A DNA stretch of 58,768 bases, taken from a virus. Every line of letters starts with the position of its first letter. Position 1 is the first letter of the stretch. The stretch lies in IMG/VR virus record IMGVR_UViG_3300023500_000003, positions 1-58,768 of that record, one strand, 5' to 3'. The notes beneath the pieces were generated by a model, which had not been told where the DNA came from, did not search any database, and saw only the letters and a list, made by a program, of their open reading frames with translations. A program made the position numbers and the translations under genes. Below are positions 41,168 to 48,617 of the stretch, one piece after another.

Positions 41168-41280
41168 ATACGTGGGAGAAGCAACGGAAGCGGCGTGACC
41201 GAAAATTGCCTTTATAGAATAGAAATAAAATTGGGCTGGTCACAGGTGGCGTGGTAGCCCCCAGATAGAATGGGATGGTG

Positions 41281-41362
41281 CTTGCTATCTTCATGTATAT
41301 ATACATAATAAGGCGCTGTAGATGGTGAGAGTTCTACAAACTAAAGTTAGAGGAGGCACAAA
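41281..41362 (+). promoter_or_regulatory. Sigma70-like promoter plus stem-loop leader, diverged copy 4
   Basis: TTGCTA (41282-41287), 16 bp, CATAAT (41304-41309), then a shortened hairpin TGTAGA/TCTACA and AGAGGAGG. The -35 palindrome of copies 1-3 is lost while promoter, hairpin and ribosome binding site are kept, which supports their function. Confidence 0.75.
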
Positions 41363-41653
41363 ATGAGCCCATCTCAAAACATAGCTATCGGTCTACTCGT
41401 AGGCATCTCGATCACAGCTACTGCTGGAGGGACCTACATAGACAAGCTACACGCTGACAATCTGGCAATGCAGGACAAATGGCTAGACCAACGCTGGGAC
41501 AACAGGATGGACAGTTTACAGCTTGCTAAGTCTAGAGAATTCACGTACGACGACGTGTATGGCAAGCTCAACGCTGCTGGGTGGAGCGATGCCAGCGTTC
41601 GGAAGGCAGCGCTGATTTGTAGCATGGCAGTCTTCGGGGAGATTGACCAGTGA
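41363..41653 (+). CDS. Membrane-anchored small protein, 96 aa
   Basis: An N-terminal hydrophobic helix (IAIGLLVGISITATAGGTYI) is followed by a soluble helical domain. It has its own sigma70-like promoter and strong ribosome binding site. Function unknown; an inner-membrane early protein is plausible. Overlaps the next gene by GTGA. Confidence 0.6.
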   Translation: MSPSQNIAIGLLVGISITATAGGTYIDKLHADNLAMQDKWLDQRWDNRMDSLQLAKSREFTYDDVYGKLNAAGWSDASVRKAALICSMAVFGEIDQ

Positions 41654-42183
41654 GGATTACCCAAGCAGAATTGAATGAACGCTTACATTATAATCCTGAT
41701 ACAGGAATCTTCACTTGGCTTCCTAGACCTATAAAATTATTTGCTAGCACACGTGCTGGTAAAACGTGGAATACTAGATTTGCTGATAAACCTGCCGGGA
41801 GTATTCAAAAAATAACAGGATACTTACGAATAACCATTGATAGGAAGTTATACAAGTCTCATAGACTAGCATTTCTCTATATGTTAGGGGGGTTTCCAAA
41901 AGATCAAGTAGACCACATAAACCATATCCCTGATGATAATAGATGGGAGAACTTACGTGAAGTAAGCCACCAAGAAAACCAGAGGAATCTGTCTCTACGT
42001 AGAAATAATAAATCAGGACACGTTGGCGTGAGCTGGCATAAGCAGGGAAAGAAATGGCAGTCACGTATAAGAGTATCTGGTAAATTTATTCACCTAGGAT
42101 TATTTACTGATAAAGCCGATGCAGTTAAAGCAAGACAGGAAGCCAGTATAAAATATGGATATCATGAAAACCACGGGACGTAG
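41650..42183 (+). CDS. HNH endonuclease with AP2 DNA-binding domain
   Basis: 177 residues. VDHINHIPDDNRWENLREV near residues 80-98 is the HNH core. SGHVGVSWHKQGKKWQSRI through HLGLFTDKADAVKAR is an AP2 domain, the standard partner in phage homing nucleases. Third HNH gene in the window. GTG start overlapping the previous stop. Its intron-less position suggests a free-standing homing enzyme. Confidence 0.85.
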   Translation: MRITQAELNERLHYNPDTGIFTWLPRPIKLFASTRAGKTWNTRFADKPAGSIQKITGYLRITIDRKLYKSHRLAFLYMLGGFPKDQVDHINHIPDDNRWENLREVSHQENQRNLSLRRNNKSGHVGVSWHKQGKKWQSRIRVSGKFIHLGLFTDKADAVKARQEASIKYGYHENHGT

Positions 42184-42330
42184 GTAGAATCTGTCTAATT
42201 AACCGGCTCATACACTCAAACTGGACTCATACAGCTACGGTGACCGCATTTGAATTACTTTTCCATGGTAACATATGCATTTTGACCTAAGTGAACGAAG
42301 GCGCAAATCTAAAGGACAGCAGTGGATGAA

Positions 42331-42353
42331 GAATCACTAGTTGTAGAGTATGT
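42331..42353 (+). promoter_or_regulatory. GTATGT promoter-like motif, strong copy
   Basis: GAATCACTAGTTGTAGA precedes GTATGT (42348-42353), 27 bases before the next start codon. The rest of 42184-42330 has no gene. Confidence 0.55.
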
Positions 42354-42380
42354 ACGTTTGAACCAAGAGGAAGGAGAAAG

Positions 42381-42581
42381 ATGATGGCAATTATTGCAAG
42401 TTTGTTGGGAGTGGCAGCAGCAGTTCTAGTGTGTTGGTTGCGTCCGGGTCAAGGCAAAATCAAGAAGAGTACGTCGCCTGCAGCTACCGCGGCCAACGTA
42501 CGGGGAAACTGCTCCGTCTGCGGTAGGATAACTTGGGGGACGTCAGAAGCAGCACGCCTTCAATGTAAGAATCACAAATGA
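42381..42581 (+). CDS. Membrane-anchored zinc-ribbon protein, 66 aa
   Basis: A hydrophobic N-terminal helix (IIASLLGVAAAVLVCWL) and a C-terminal CSVCG plus CKNH zinc site. AAGGAG precedes the ATG. Overlaps the next ORF by ATGA. Function unknown. Confidence 0.55.
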   Translation: MMAIIASLLGVAAAVLVCWLRPGQGKIKKSTSPAATAANVRGNCSVCGRITWGTSEAARLQCKNHK

Positions 42582-42733
42582 AAGTTGAATTTGAAGAAGC
42601 AGGGAATGATTTTGTCAGGTGTTTGACGTGTTTGAAAATCATCAGAAAGGGTCAAGAGTACCGGCATTCTTATTGCAGTGGCGGGAGCAAGAAGCCGTCA
42701 TTGCATTATGCTTTCCTTCCTAGTAAAAAGTGA
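42578..42733 (+). CDS. Small cysteine-containing protein, 51 aa
   Basis: CLTC and a later HSYC suggest zinc binding. Coupled to the previous gene. Last rightward gene before the convergent late region. Confidence 0.45.
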   Translation: MKVEFEEAGNDFVRCLTCLKIIRKGQEYRHSYCSGGSKKPSLHYAFLPSKK

Positions 42734-42758
42734 AAGGGATGTCAGACGTTAATTCAAC

Positions 42759-42788
42759 AAAAAAAAGGGAGCCGCGTTAACGGCTCCC
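42759..42788 (-). terminator. Terminator of the leftward late operon
   Basis: On the minus strand GGGAGCCG, TTAACG loop and CGGCTCCC form a perfect 8-bp stem followed by eight T residues. It lies seven bases past the stop of the last leftward gene and separates the convergent gene blocks. Confidence 0.92.
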
Positions 42789-42794
42789 CTCAGT

Positions 42795-43316
42795 TCAACT
42801 AGCCACGGCAGCTTTAGCAGCTTCAACAGCTTCAGATTTTGCTTTTTGTCTAGCGGTATAAGCTACACGTGCATTCTCTTTCTGCTTCTCGTCGAAAGCT
42901 TCTGCAGCGGCCAATACTTTATCAGCACGCTCGGCAGCATTCTTCTTTTCTTCAATAGCAAGTTCTGCTTCAATACCTTTGATAGACTTCTGGAGTAGCG
43001 ATACTTGATTGTTGCTGTCTTGAATAGTCTGACGTAATGCTTCGAAGTCTTTCTTCATCTGGGCTTGGTGTGTCCGAGCAAGATCCAGATTACAAGTAGT
43101 TTCCGCCAGCCTTGCTTTCAGTGGGCTAGTATCGGACGTGGACATCGTCTGTACACCCGGAAATGACTGTACGATAGTTTTCACTCTATTAGCATCACGC
43201 GCATCAATACTACAGTGTTCACCGACGCCTAGGATGATTGATCCCGTGTGGTAGAAGTTTAAGCGAAGCATCGCTGTGCCGTTATTGATAATCTCGATTT
43301 GATCTTGTGCAGCCAT
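42795..43316 (-). CDS. Coiled-coil protein, 173 aa
   Basis: An N-terminal beta-rich part (AMLRLNFYHTGSIILGVGEH) is followed by a long heptad-like helix and an alanine/lysine tail. AAAGGAGG precedes the start on the minus strand. Promoter-distal end of the late operon; it could be a minor virion or packaging-associated protein. Function unknown. Confidence 0.6.
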   Translation of the reverse strand: MAAQDQIEIINNGTAMLRLNFYHTGSIILGVGEHCSIDARDANRVKTIVQSFPGVQTMSTSDTSPLKARLAETTCNLDLARTHQAQMKKDFEALRQTIQDSNNQVSLLQKSIKGIEAELAIEEKKNAAERADKVLAAAEAFDEKQKENARVAYTARQKAKSEAVEAAKAAVAS

Positions 43317-43374
43317 TTAGGCCTCCTTTGTGTTGGGTATGTTTGTCACTTCTAGCTATCTACAAGCAATTGTA

Positions 43375-43415
43375 ACGCGTTTTTAATTGAAACTGATGCC
43401 TTAGTATGCTTTAGG
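43375..43415 (-). repeat. 41-bp repeated late intergenic element, copy 1
   Basis: Matches 48314-48354 at 39 of 41 positions by eye. Both copies lie between leftward late genes. On the plus strand the core resembles the GTATGT family (ACTGATGCCTT then AGTATGC). It may be a late promoter for the following leftward gene, or an antisense element. Confidence 0.7.
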
Positions 43416-43842
43416 CTTCCTCTTTTGGCTCTGTGGGTTCAACATCATACACAAACCCCACATCACCATGCCAGTCTGCAAACGCTTCATCTTCACCCTC
43501 AGAATAGGCTTCAGCGTACTCTTCGTCGCCTTGGATGTCCGCGCCTGCGTCTACTTCTAGGACAGCGTCCTTCCATTCTTGAAATACTGTAAATTCCAAG
43601 GTTTCACTATTTTCTTTGATTCCACGAGCTTTCCTAATCCTTAGCGAGATCTTCCTAGCTCTGGATATCTTGGCGCTCTGACCACGTTTCTTTTTAGCTC
43701 CTTTGATAGCAGCTTTCTTCAGCTTTATCTTTTCAGCCCCTAGGATCTTCAAGTACTTGTTCCCTACAATCTTGAAACCCTTCTTGGGAGGGAGGCGCTT
43801 TACAACTTTCCCTGCGCGGATCATCCGTTTTTTAGCTGGCAT
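43411..43842 (-). CDS. Basic/acidic two-part protein, 143 aa
   Basis: The first ~75 residues are dominated by lysine and arginine (GKVVKRLPPKKGFK, then IKLKKAAIKGAKKKRG), the last ~60 by glutamate and aspartate. This charge layout suits a DNA-binding or packaged protein. AGGAGAAG precedes the start, and the gene overlaps the upstream one. No family recognised. Confidence 0.55.
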   Translation of the reverse strand: MPAKKRMIRAGKVVKRLPPKKGFKIVGNKYLKILGAEKIKLKKAAIKGAKKKRGQSAKISRARKISLRIRKARGIKENSETLEFTVFQEWKDAVLEVDAGADIQGDEEYAEAYSEGEDEAFADWHGDVGFVYDVEPTEPKEEA

Positions 43843-44233
43843 GTGCTTCTCCTGTTAACTGTAACTTCATTTCTGGCCAGGACAATTTCTGTCCGCCTTC
43901 ATACTTAACCGCGTACCCTTGGTTTACCATGATGTCGTTCAGACGTTCACCTTCCCCTACAAAGATATCAGCAAGAAGGGTTGCGCTCTTACCGGCTATC
44001 ACGTGTATCGCTATGGTGAACGTATTGTTGGCATCGGTTAGTACCGATGCTACATACTCTGCTACAAGGAGACCTGCTGCTGCTTCTTCCTCGTCCTGTG
44101 AGTTCATCCTAGGAGTATCGATGTCCCTTAATCTGACCGTCCTTGTTATCTTGATGTCGAAGCCAAGATCCATCTCGACGCTTAGTGAATTGCCGGACTC
44201 CACTTTCAATGCTGTAGCTGTAAATGTTTTCAT
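43832..44233 (-). CDS. Degenerate SNase-like protein
   Basis: 133 residues. TRTVRLRDIDTPRM and the C-terminal NDIMVNQGYAVKYEGGQKLSW align with the adjacent SNase-like protein and with staphylococcal nuclease, but the metal-binding VDGDT is replaced by ESGNS and the conserved arginine region is weak. It is probably a catalytically inactive paralogue that keeps the OB fold. It follows the active-looking copy directly. Confidence 0.65.
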   Translation of the reverse strand: MKTFTATALKVESGNSLSVEMDLGFDIKITRTVRLRDIDTPRMNSQDEEEAAAGLLVAEYVASVLTDANNTFTIAIHVIAGKSATLLADIFVGEGERLNDIMVNQGYAVKYEGGQKLSWPEMKLQLTGEAHAS

Positions 44234-44243
44234 GTTTGGTTTC

Positions 44244-44708
44244 CTAGACGGCGTCCCGCGCCTTATTTAGTGTTAGTTTTCTTTCTTTCCACGGTAATTT
44301 TTTATTACCGCCGTAGGGAATGGCCTGCCCGTTTAACAACATTTCGTTGTTGATATCTACACCGTTGTGGTCAAGCAACGTGCCCATGACTCTGCCGTAC
44401 TTGCCTTTCTTGTCGAGGCGAGACTTAATGACGATTCTGCCACCTTCAGCTTTGAGTCTAGCTTTTAGCCACGCTTTAGCTTCTAGTCCATACTTCTTCT
44501 CGTCCAAGTTGCGTGTACGAGATTCGGCAGTATCAATACCTGACAAGCGGACACGAGTTTTGTATTTTACTCCGTATCCCAGGTCTAGTAGAACGTCAAT
44601 CGTATCACCGTCAACGACGCGTAGTAGATCGGCCATGTACAGATGGATATTTGCAGTAATTTTAGACTTCTTCCACAATCTATCTTTCAAAGTTTTAGGC
44701 TTAGCCAT
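44244..44708 (-). CDS. Thermonuclease (SNase)-family nuclease
   Basis: 154 residues. VVDGDTIDVLLDLGYGV (metal aspartate), TRVRLSGIDTAESR (catalytic arginine and aspartate) and YGLEAKAWLKARL with a following GRVMG fit the SNase order. No signal peptide. AAGGAGG precedes the start. A phage late-gene nuclease may degrade host or competitor DNA or process nucleic acids during exit. Such pairs of SNase domains in tandem genes are uncommon. Confidence 0.8.
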   Translation of the reverse strand: MAKPKTLKDRLWKKSKITANIHLYMADLLRVVDGDTIDVLLDLGYGVKYKTRVRLSGIDTAESRTRNLDEKKYGLEAKAWLKARLKAEGGRIVIKSRLDKKGKYGRVMGTLLDHNGVDINNEMLLNGQAIPYGGNKKLPWKERKLTLNKARDAV

Positions 44709-44751
44709 GTGGTCCTCCTTTTTAAGTTGTAGGAGAATGAGTAGGTGGGGT

Positions 44752-44895
44752 TCAGCTTAATAGTACTTCGGCCACACCCATTATGATCAAAAGCAGGATA
44801 ATTGTTGCCCTCGGCAAGAGGAACCCCCATTCAGCATTCATTGAGTTCCCCAAGTTTCTTTTCTTCATTTTTCGGTTCCAAGGGCTCCGGTTCAT
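44752..44895 (-). CDS. Small membrane protein, 47 aa
   Basis: ATG 44895 overlaps the stop of the upstream lipoprotein gene (ATGA). A basic N-terminus (NRSPWNRKMKKRN) and a C-terminal membrane helix (ATIILLLIIMGVAEVLL). An internal ATG at 44841 would give 29 residues. It could belong to the lysis cassette as an antiholin or small holin; unproven. Confidence 0.45.
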   Translation of the reverse strand: MNRSPWNRKMKKRNLGNSMNAEWGFLLPRATIILLLIIMGVAEVLLS

Positions 44896-45413
44896 TTAGG
44901 CTCTCCAACTTCTTTTCCTTTTCCTGCAACTTCTTTTCCGGCTCGTTCAGTGACTCCATGGTCATCTCCTTTTTTGTTTATCTGTTCCAGTAGCTTTAGC
45001 CACCTGTCTTCACGATCAATCATTGTGCGCCAGTTAGCCACTAGGTTCTTGTAGTTCTGCTCGCTCAACCCAATGTACAGGTTACTGTTGCGGTCAATAG
45101 CAGGAATGATACAAGAGCTACTCATCTTCTCCAAAGCTATAACGTCATACGTCTTCTTAGGATCAAGTTTCAACGCCTTGGCTTTATCAAGACAGGACTT
45201 TGAATTAGCTACTACAGCCTTGGTAGTGATTCGAGGGTAATCCCATACTACAGACATCAGCCCTTGCTTGGCAGGCATCCTGTACATGTAGTTCACCTGG
45301 GCTTGTGGTTTCGTAACTGTAGTAACTTCTAACGGTGCTTTGACAGAACCGCACCCTACTAAGCTGGGGAGTAAGAACACCCCAAGGAGTATCAAAATCG
45401 GCATGTCTCGCAT
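44892..45413 (-). CDS. Lipoprotein, candidate outer-membrane spanin
   Basis: 173 residues. A signal peptide ends with the lipobox LVGC, so the mature protein would be lipid-anchored from that cysteine. It follows a candidate inner-membrane spanin gene with a TGATG overlap, the usual Rz/Rz1 arrangement, although it is longer than typical Rz1 and not proline-rich. Two more cysteines lie mid-protein. It may join the membranes at lysis or act in the virion exit route. Confidence 0.6.
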   Translation of the reverse strand: MRDMPILILLGVFLLPSLVGCGSVKAPLEVTTVTKPQAQVNYMYRMPAKQGLMSVVWDYPRITTKAVVANSKSCLDKAKALKLDPKKTYDVIALEKMSSSCIIPAIDRNSNLYIGLSEQNYKNLVANWRTMIDREDRWLKLLEQINKKGDDHGVTERAGKEVAGKGKEVGEPK

Positions 45414-45796
45414 CACTGAACCCCTTTCTTCAACCAGGAAGTATTCCCCTTGCTGATTGAGCGGTTGATAACTTTCAGCACTAACTCCGAATGGCGGCTG
45501 TTTCTTAGTTTGACCATATCCCTAGCCATCAGTTTGTTATTAGCTGCTGCTAGCTTCTGGTTCAGCTCTTGCTCGTACTTACCCATAGCTTCAATGCTGG
45601 CCTGGTAGTTGTTGGCTTCTGTGACCAGGCTAGCTATATTCTCAGATAACGCTCTATTGGCCGCTGCTGCTTTCTCGGTTTCGCTTACCTGTAAAGTAAG
45701 CTCTGCTTGGGCGGTAGCCAATTCCGCTTTGAAGTAGAACATTCCTGCCATACTTGACGCTGTCATAATTCCCATAACCATCACTACATAAATCAT
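45413..45796 (-). CDS. Candidate inner-membrane spanin (Rz-like)
   Basis: 127 residues from ATG 45796, which overlaps the upstream stop by ATGA and has AAGGAG upstream. One N-terminal membrane helix (MIYVVMVMGIMTASSMAGMF) is followed by a long coiled coil, the topology of Rz i-spanins. The lipoprotein gene next to it fits an o-spanin partner. No sequence signature beyond topology. Confidence 0.6.
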   Translation of the reverse strand: MIYVVMVMGIMTASSMAGMFYFKAELATAQAELTLQVSETEKAAAANRALSENIASLVTEANNYQASIEAMGKYEQELNQKLAAANNKLMARDMVKLRNSRHSELVLKVINRSISKGNTSWLKKGVQ

Positions 45797-46221
45797 CGGT
45801 ATGCTGCTCCTTCTGCTAATAGTGCGCGTTTTAATCTCTCTATACATACAGAAGAAGCTATCGAAGCTGACGCAGGTTTCCATGTACGTGCGAGGAGAGT
45901 AGCGGTAACATCATTGCCAACTTGTTGTAAATCAATTACCACGAGTTGTTTCTGGCCATTCCTGAGCTTCTGCTCGTCCAGTGCGATGCGTGCTTCCAGT
46001 TCATGGATAGTAGTCTGCTTTGTCTTCACATCATACGTCAGTTTCATGATTTCTTGCTTCAGGTAACCTTCGTCGTGCTTGCCTATCTGGAGGTAAATCA
46101 TCCCAGCTGCCCCAACTGCCAAACAGAGGTAACTCATGAATTGCAGTGAGGAGCTAGGAGAGATGTCGAACTTTTCTAAGAACCGCTGGTACACTTTAGC
46201 AAACTTTTCAAAAGTAATCAT
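45793..46221 (-). CDS. Membrane protein with coiled coil, 142 aa
   Basis: A cytoplasmic N-terminus, one membrane helix (MSYLCLAVGAAGMIYLQIG) and a periplasmic coiled coil. It lies between endolysin and the Rz-like gene. It may be a second spanin-like or a regulatory lysis protein. GGAGG precedes the start. Confidence 0.55.
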   Translation of the reverse strand: MITFEKFAKVYQRFLEKFDISPSSSLQFMSYLCLAVGAAGMIYLQIGKHDEGYLKQEIMKLTYDVKTKQTTIHELEARIALDEQKLRNGQKQLVVIDLQQVGNDVTATLLARTWKPASASIASSVCIERLKRALLAEGAAYR

Positions 46222-46244
46222 CTGTCGGCCTCCGTGGTCTCAGT

Positions 46245-46916
46245 TTAGAAATCAGTGGTCAAGGTAGATTCAATCCACTTCCTATCAAAACACCTGACAT
46301 CAGCATGGATCCAAGTTGGGCTGATTCGTACGGGTTCAAAAGAAGGTACATTTCTTTTTGACCACCCTACCTGCATCTTATCAAACTGCTTATGCACTTC
46401 TTTGACGATTCGATTGCGGTCGGAAGACTCAGGGTAATGTGGACGCAAGTCGCAGGCTTTACCCATGTGATTAGTTGACATCCTTCCGTGGGCGTTATTG
46501 TCATTCCAGCAACGGTAGCCAGAGCTGTAGCGGAACTGGTACTGTGGGAACACTGCTTGCACCATAACAGCAATCCATACGGTCACTGCACTGATGCCTG
46601 GGTATTCATAGTTGTAGTATGCTTCGCACTCCGGTTTCCCTTCACGGTAGTTGTTCTTAAACTTGCCGTTCCCGAAACCACTACAGCTTCCACAGTCACA
46701 GTCCATATCAGCAAGAGATGGTTTGTATTTGTCCCACGCCTGTTGTAATGCTAACTCTGTAGCAGGGCCTACGATTCCATCAGGGTTGCTATCCCCCATG
46801 ACATGCTGCTGGAAACCTTTAATTGCCATCGTGGTATTCTTACCTGGATAGTTATCCGGCACGCCAGCACCGAAGGCGGCTAGTCTGATTTGGAGTTCTC
46901 TAATAGTTAAAGGCAT
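46245..46916 (-). CDS. Endolysin: peptidoglycan-binding plus M15 peptidase
   Basis: 223 residues. Residues 1-62 are a PG_binding_1 domain (LQIRLAAFG, NTTMAIKGFQQ, DGIVGPATELAL). Residues ~100-223 are a VanY-type M15 peptidase with H150 and D156 in NHMGKACD and H204 in WIHADVR as zinc ligands. It cuts peptide crosslinks of peptidoglycan. No signal peptide, so a holin is needed; one follows upstream. A CDCGSC cysteine cluster in the linker is unusual. Confidence 0.88.
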   Translation of the reverse strand: MPLTIRELQIRLAAFGAGVPDNYPGKNTTMAIKGFQQHVMGDSNPDGIVGPATELALQQAWDKYKPSLADMDCDCGSCSGFGNGKFKNNYREGKPECEAYYNYEYPGISAVTVWIAVMVQAVFPQYQFRYSSGYRCWNDNNAHGRMSTNHMGKACDLRPHYPESSDRNRIVKEVHKQFDKMQVGWSKRNVPSFEPVRISPTWIHADVRCFDRKWIESTLTTDF

Positions 46917-46918
46917 TC

Positions 46919-47623
46919 TTATTCTCCGAGCTTGGCTTTCAGTTTCAGCATTTCAACTTCCTGGGCATGTTCACGTCTGTCAGCAGAATCTGATTGTCTG
47001 TCAGTAACAAACATCTTCACCGTAGCAAGAACACCTGCAATAAACGCCATGACGATACCCATAACTTCTACTGAAACATTCTCGGGTTTCATGGACAAAA
47101 TATCAGTAAGTAGCGTGTTAGTCATGTAAAGCATCATAGCAATTACTGCGATGATTGCTACTCGGAACTCACCATAAATCTTGATGACGTAATCAAGGAT
47201 TCCTTGGGACGCTGTATCAATTCCGCAGGCCATGCGAGTGGCCATGGGAGTCTTCTGTATTGCGTTTGCTACTGCTTCAGGCATGGGAGGAACAGGAACA
47301 TGACCGTCTAGCATGTCTTGTACACCCTGTTCACGTTCTGCTACTTCCAGCTCTCGCGCGTCAATGGTCAGATTCTGGCTGATGGCTCTAGCCTGTACTG
47401 CCTCTGTGATAGCTTCCTTCTCAGCTAGAGCAAGAATACGCTCAGACAGGTCATCCTGCTTAGCCGTCATGTCCGCCACGTCCTGGAGTGCCTGTACTGC
47501 AATATCTTCTACTTCAGAGATAGGCATATCTGCTAAATCAGGGTGACTAGCTGTTGCTACGTCAGCACCATGCAGGTCGACTCCTTTTACTGTAGGTTCT
47601 TCGGGTTTTATAACTGTAGTCAT
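46919..47623 (-). CDS. Putative holin with long N-terminal domain
   Basis: 234 residues. The first ~150 are soluble, acidic and coiled-coil-like; then two membrane helices (VAIIAVIAMMLYMTNTLL and VMGIVMAFIAGVLATVKMFV) and a charged tail. Two-helix proteins with a charged C-terminus beside an endolysin are typically holins. The long N-terminal part is atypical and might regulate timing. Confidence 0.6.
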   Translation of the reverse strand: MTTVIKPEEPTVKGVDLHGADVATASHPDLADMPISEVEDIAVQALQDVADMTAKQDDLSERILALAEKEAITEAVQARAISQNLTIDARELEVAEREQGVQDMLDGHVPVPPMPEAVANAIQKTPMATRMACGIDTASQGILDYVIKIYGEFRVAIIAVIAMMLYMTNTLLTDILSMKPENVSVEVMGIVMAFIAGVLATVKMFVTDRQSDSADRREHAQEVEMLKLKAKLGE

Positions 47624-47901
47624 TTCGGTTCTCCGTGGGCCTTGAAGGCTCTATTTTTGATCTGTTGTTCTAACTTTTTCTTTTTCTTCTCCAATCTTTT
47701 GATCAGGTACAGGTTGAACTTCTTGTACCGGCGTTGGTTAGGAGTAAGGTCGTTCCTTGTCAATGCGACCACACGAGAATGCCTGCGTTCAATTGATTGC
47801 TCTACCCTAGTCAGTTCCGACACCAAGTAACGATCCTCGTAGGTAGCCGCGTGTGTTTGGTAGGACAGCGAAAATACAAGTATCAAGGCCGCGAACTTCA
47901 T
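47620..47901 (-). CDS. Exported small protein, 93 aa
   Basis: A signal peptide (MKFAALILVFSLSYQTHAA) followed by a very basic helical protein with a lysine run. Overlaps both neighbours by four bases. Being between the holin gene and a membrane coiled-coil gene, it may belong to the lysis or secretin unit. Confidence 0.55.
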   Translation of the reverse strand: MKFAALILVFSLSYQTHAATYEDRYLVSELTRVEQSIERRHSRVVALTRNDLTPNQRRYKKFNLYLIKRLEKKKKKLEQQIKNRAFKAHGEPK

Positions 47902-48278
47902 AGTAGCTCTAGCTCTTGTAGTTGCGTATCTATCGATTCTTGCAATTTCAGCAGCCTACCGATTTTCTGCTCTAGTGTCCGAGCATAGACACGTTGGTTG
48001 GCTGTGAGGGTAGCCGAGTTGGATTTCAGAACTTCTAGCTCGCCATTAGCCTCTGACAGATCCATATCCACCCACCTGAGATCACTTGCAAGTCGGTACC
48101 GGTAGAAGTTTGTCAGTCGGGTGTACTCAACCAAAGCTTTTGAGGTTGCAATTCCAGAGGCTTTCTGTTCTGACAAAGATGCTGCAACTCGAGAAGCATT
48201 GGCGTATCTGTCTTCTGCGGCTACGATACCTCCAGCTATTGTAGTCGCGACACCTAGTGTCATCATAAAGTTAGCCAT
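47898..48278 (-). CDS. Coiled-coil protein with hydrophobic N-terminus, 126 aa
   Basis: The start at 48278 is chosen for GTGAGGTGAG upstream and a normal hydrophobic start (MTLGVATTIAGGIVAAE); the longer reading from 48362 runs through the 41-bp repeat. The rest is a helical coiled coil. Function unknown. Confidence 0.5.
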   Translation of the reverse strand: MANFMMTLGVATTIAGGIVAAEDRYANASRVAASLSEQKASGIATSKALVEYTRLTNFYRYRLASDLRWVDMDLSEANGELEVLKSNSATLTANQRVYARTLEQKIGRLLKLQESIDTQLQELELL

Positions 48279-48313
48279 TCTCACCTCACTACACGCGTTT
48301 CTAGTGGTCGTAC

Positions 48314-48354
48314 ACGCGTTTTTAATTGAAACTGACACCTTAGTATGCTTTAGG
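48314..48354 (-). repeat. 41-bp repeated late intergenic element, copy 2
   Basis: Second copy of the element at 43375-43415, again just upstream (minus strand) of a gene start and downstream of another gene's stop. Conservation of a non-coding block 5 kb apart suggests a regulatory site. Confidence 0.7.
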
Positions 48355-48366
48355 GAGCACAAGGCG

Positions 48367-48612
48367 TTAGAATTGGTTCTTCCTGTCTTGAATCAACGTA
48401 TTAAAATCATTCGCCAATATGCCGAAGTTTTTTTTATCAACGCACATATAGGGAGTACCGGTACCAGGGTTGAGCCATTGAAACGGCTTTAGTCCTAAGG
48501 GCACGTACTTCCTCTCTTGCTGCTTGACAGGCACGGGCACGTTCTCTGTTAGTGTTGCTACAGGAGAAGCGCACCCTGCAAGTATCAGTATAAGGATAAT
48601 TAAGTATGTCAC
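48367..48612 (-). CDS. Lipoprotein next to secretin (possible pilotin or o-spanin)
   Basis: 81 residues from a GTG start five bases after the secretin stop. The lipobox LAGC follows a short hydrophobic signal; the mature part has VPVPVKQ and a cysteine. Close coupling to the secretin suggests a pilotin-like lipoprotein that helps its outer-membrane insertion; an Rz1-like spanin is the alternative. Confidence 0.55.
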   Translation of the reverse strand: MTYLIILILILAGCASPVATLTENVPVPVKQQERKYVPLGLKPFQWLNPGTGTPYMCVDKKNFGILANDFNTLIQDRKNQF

Positions 48613-48617
48613 TCGAG

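Noticed and set aside
46255-46748. Plus-strand ORFs opposite the endolysin
   Set aside because: The minus-strand M15 peptidase with all zinc ligands is clearly the coding strand.
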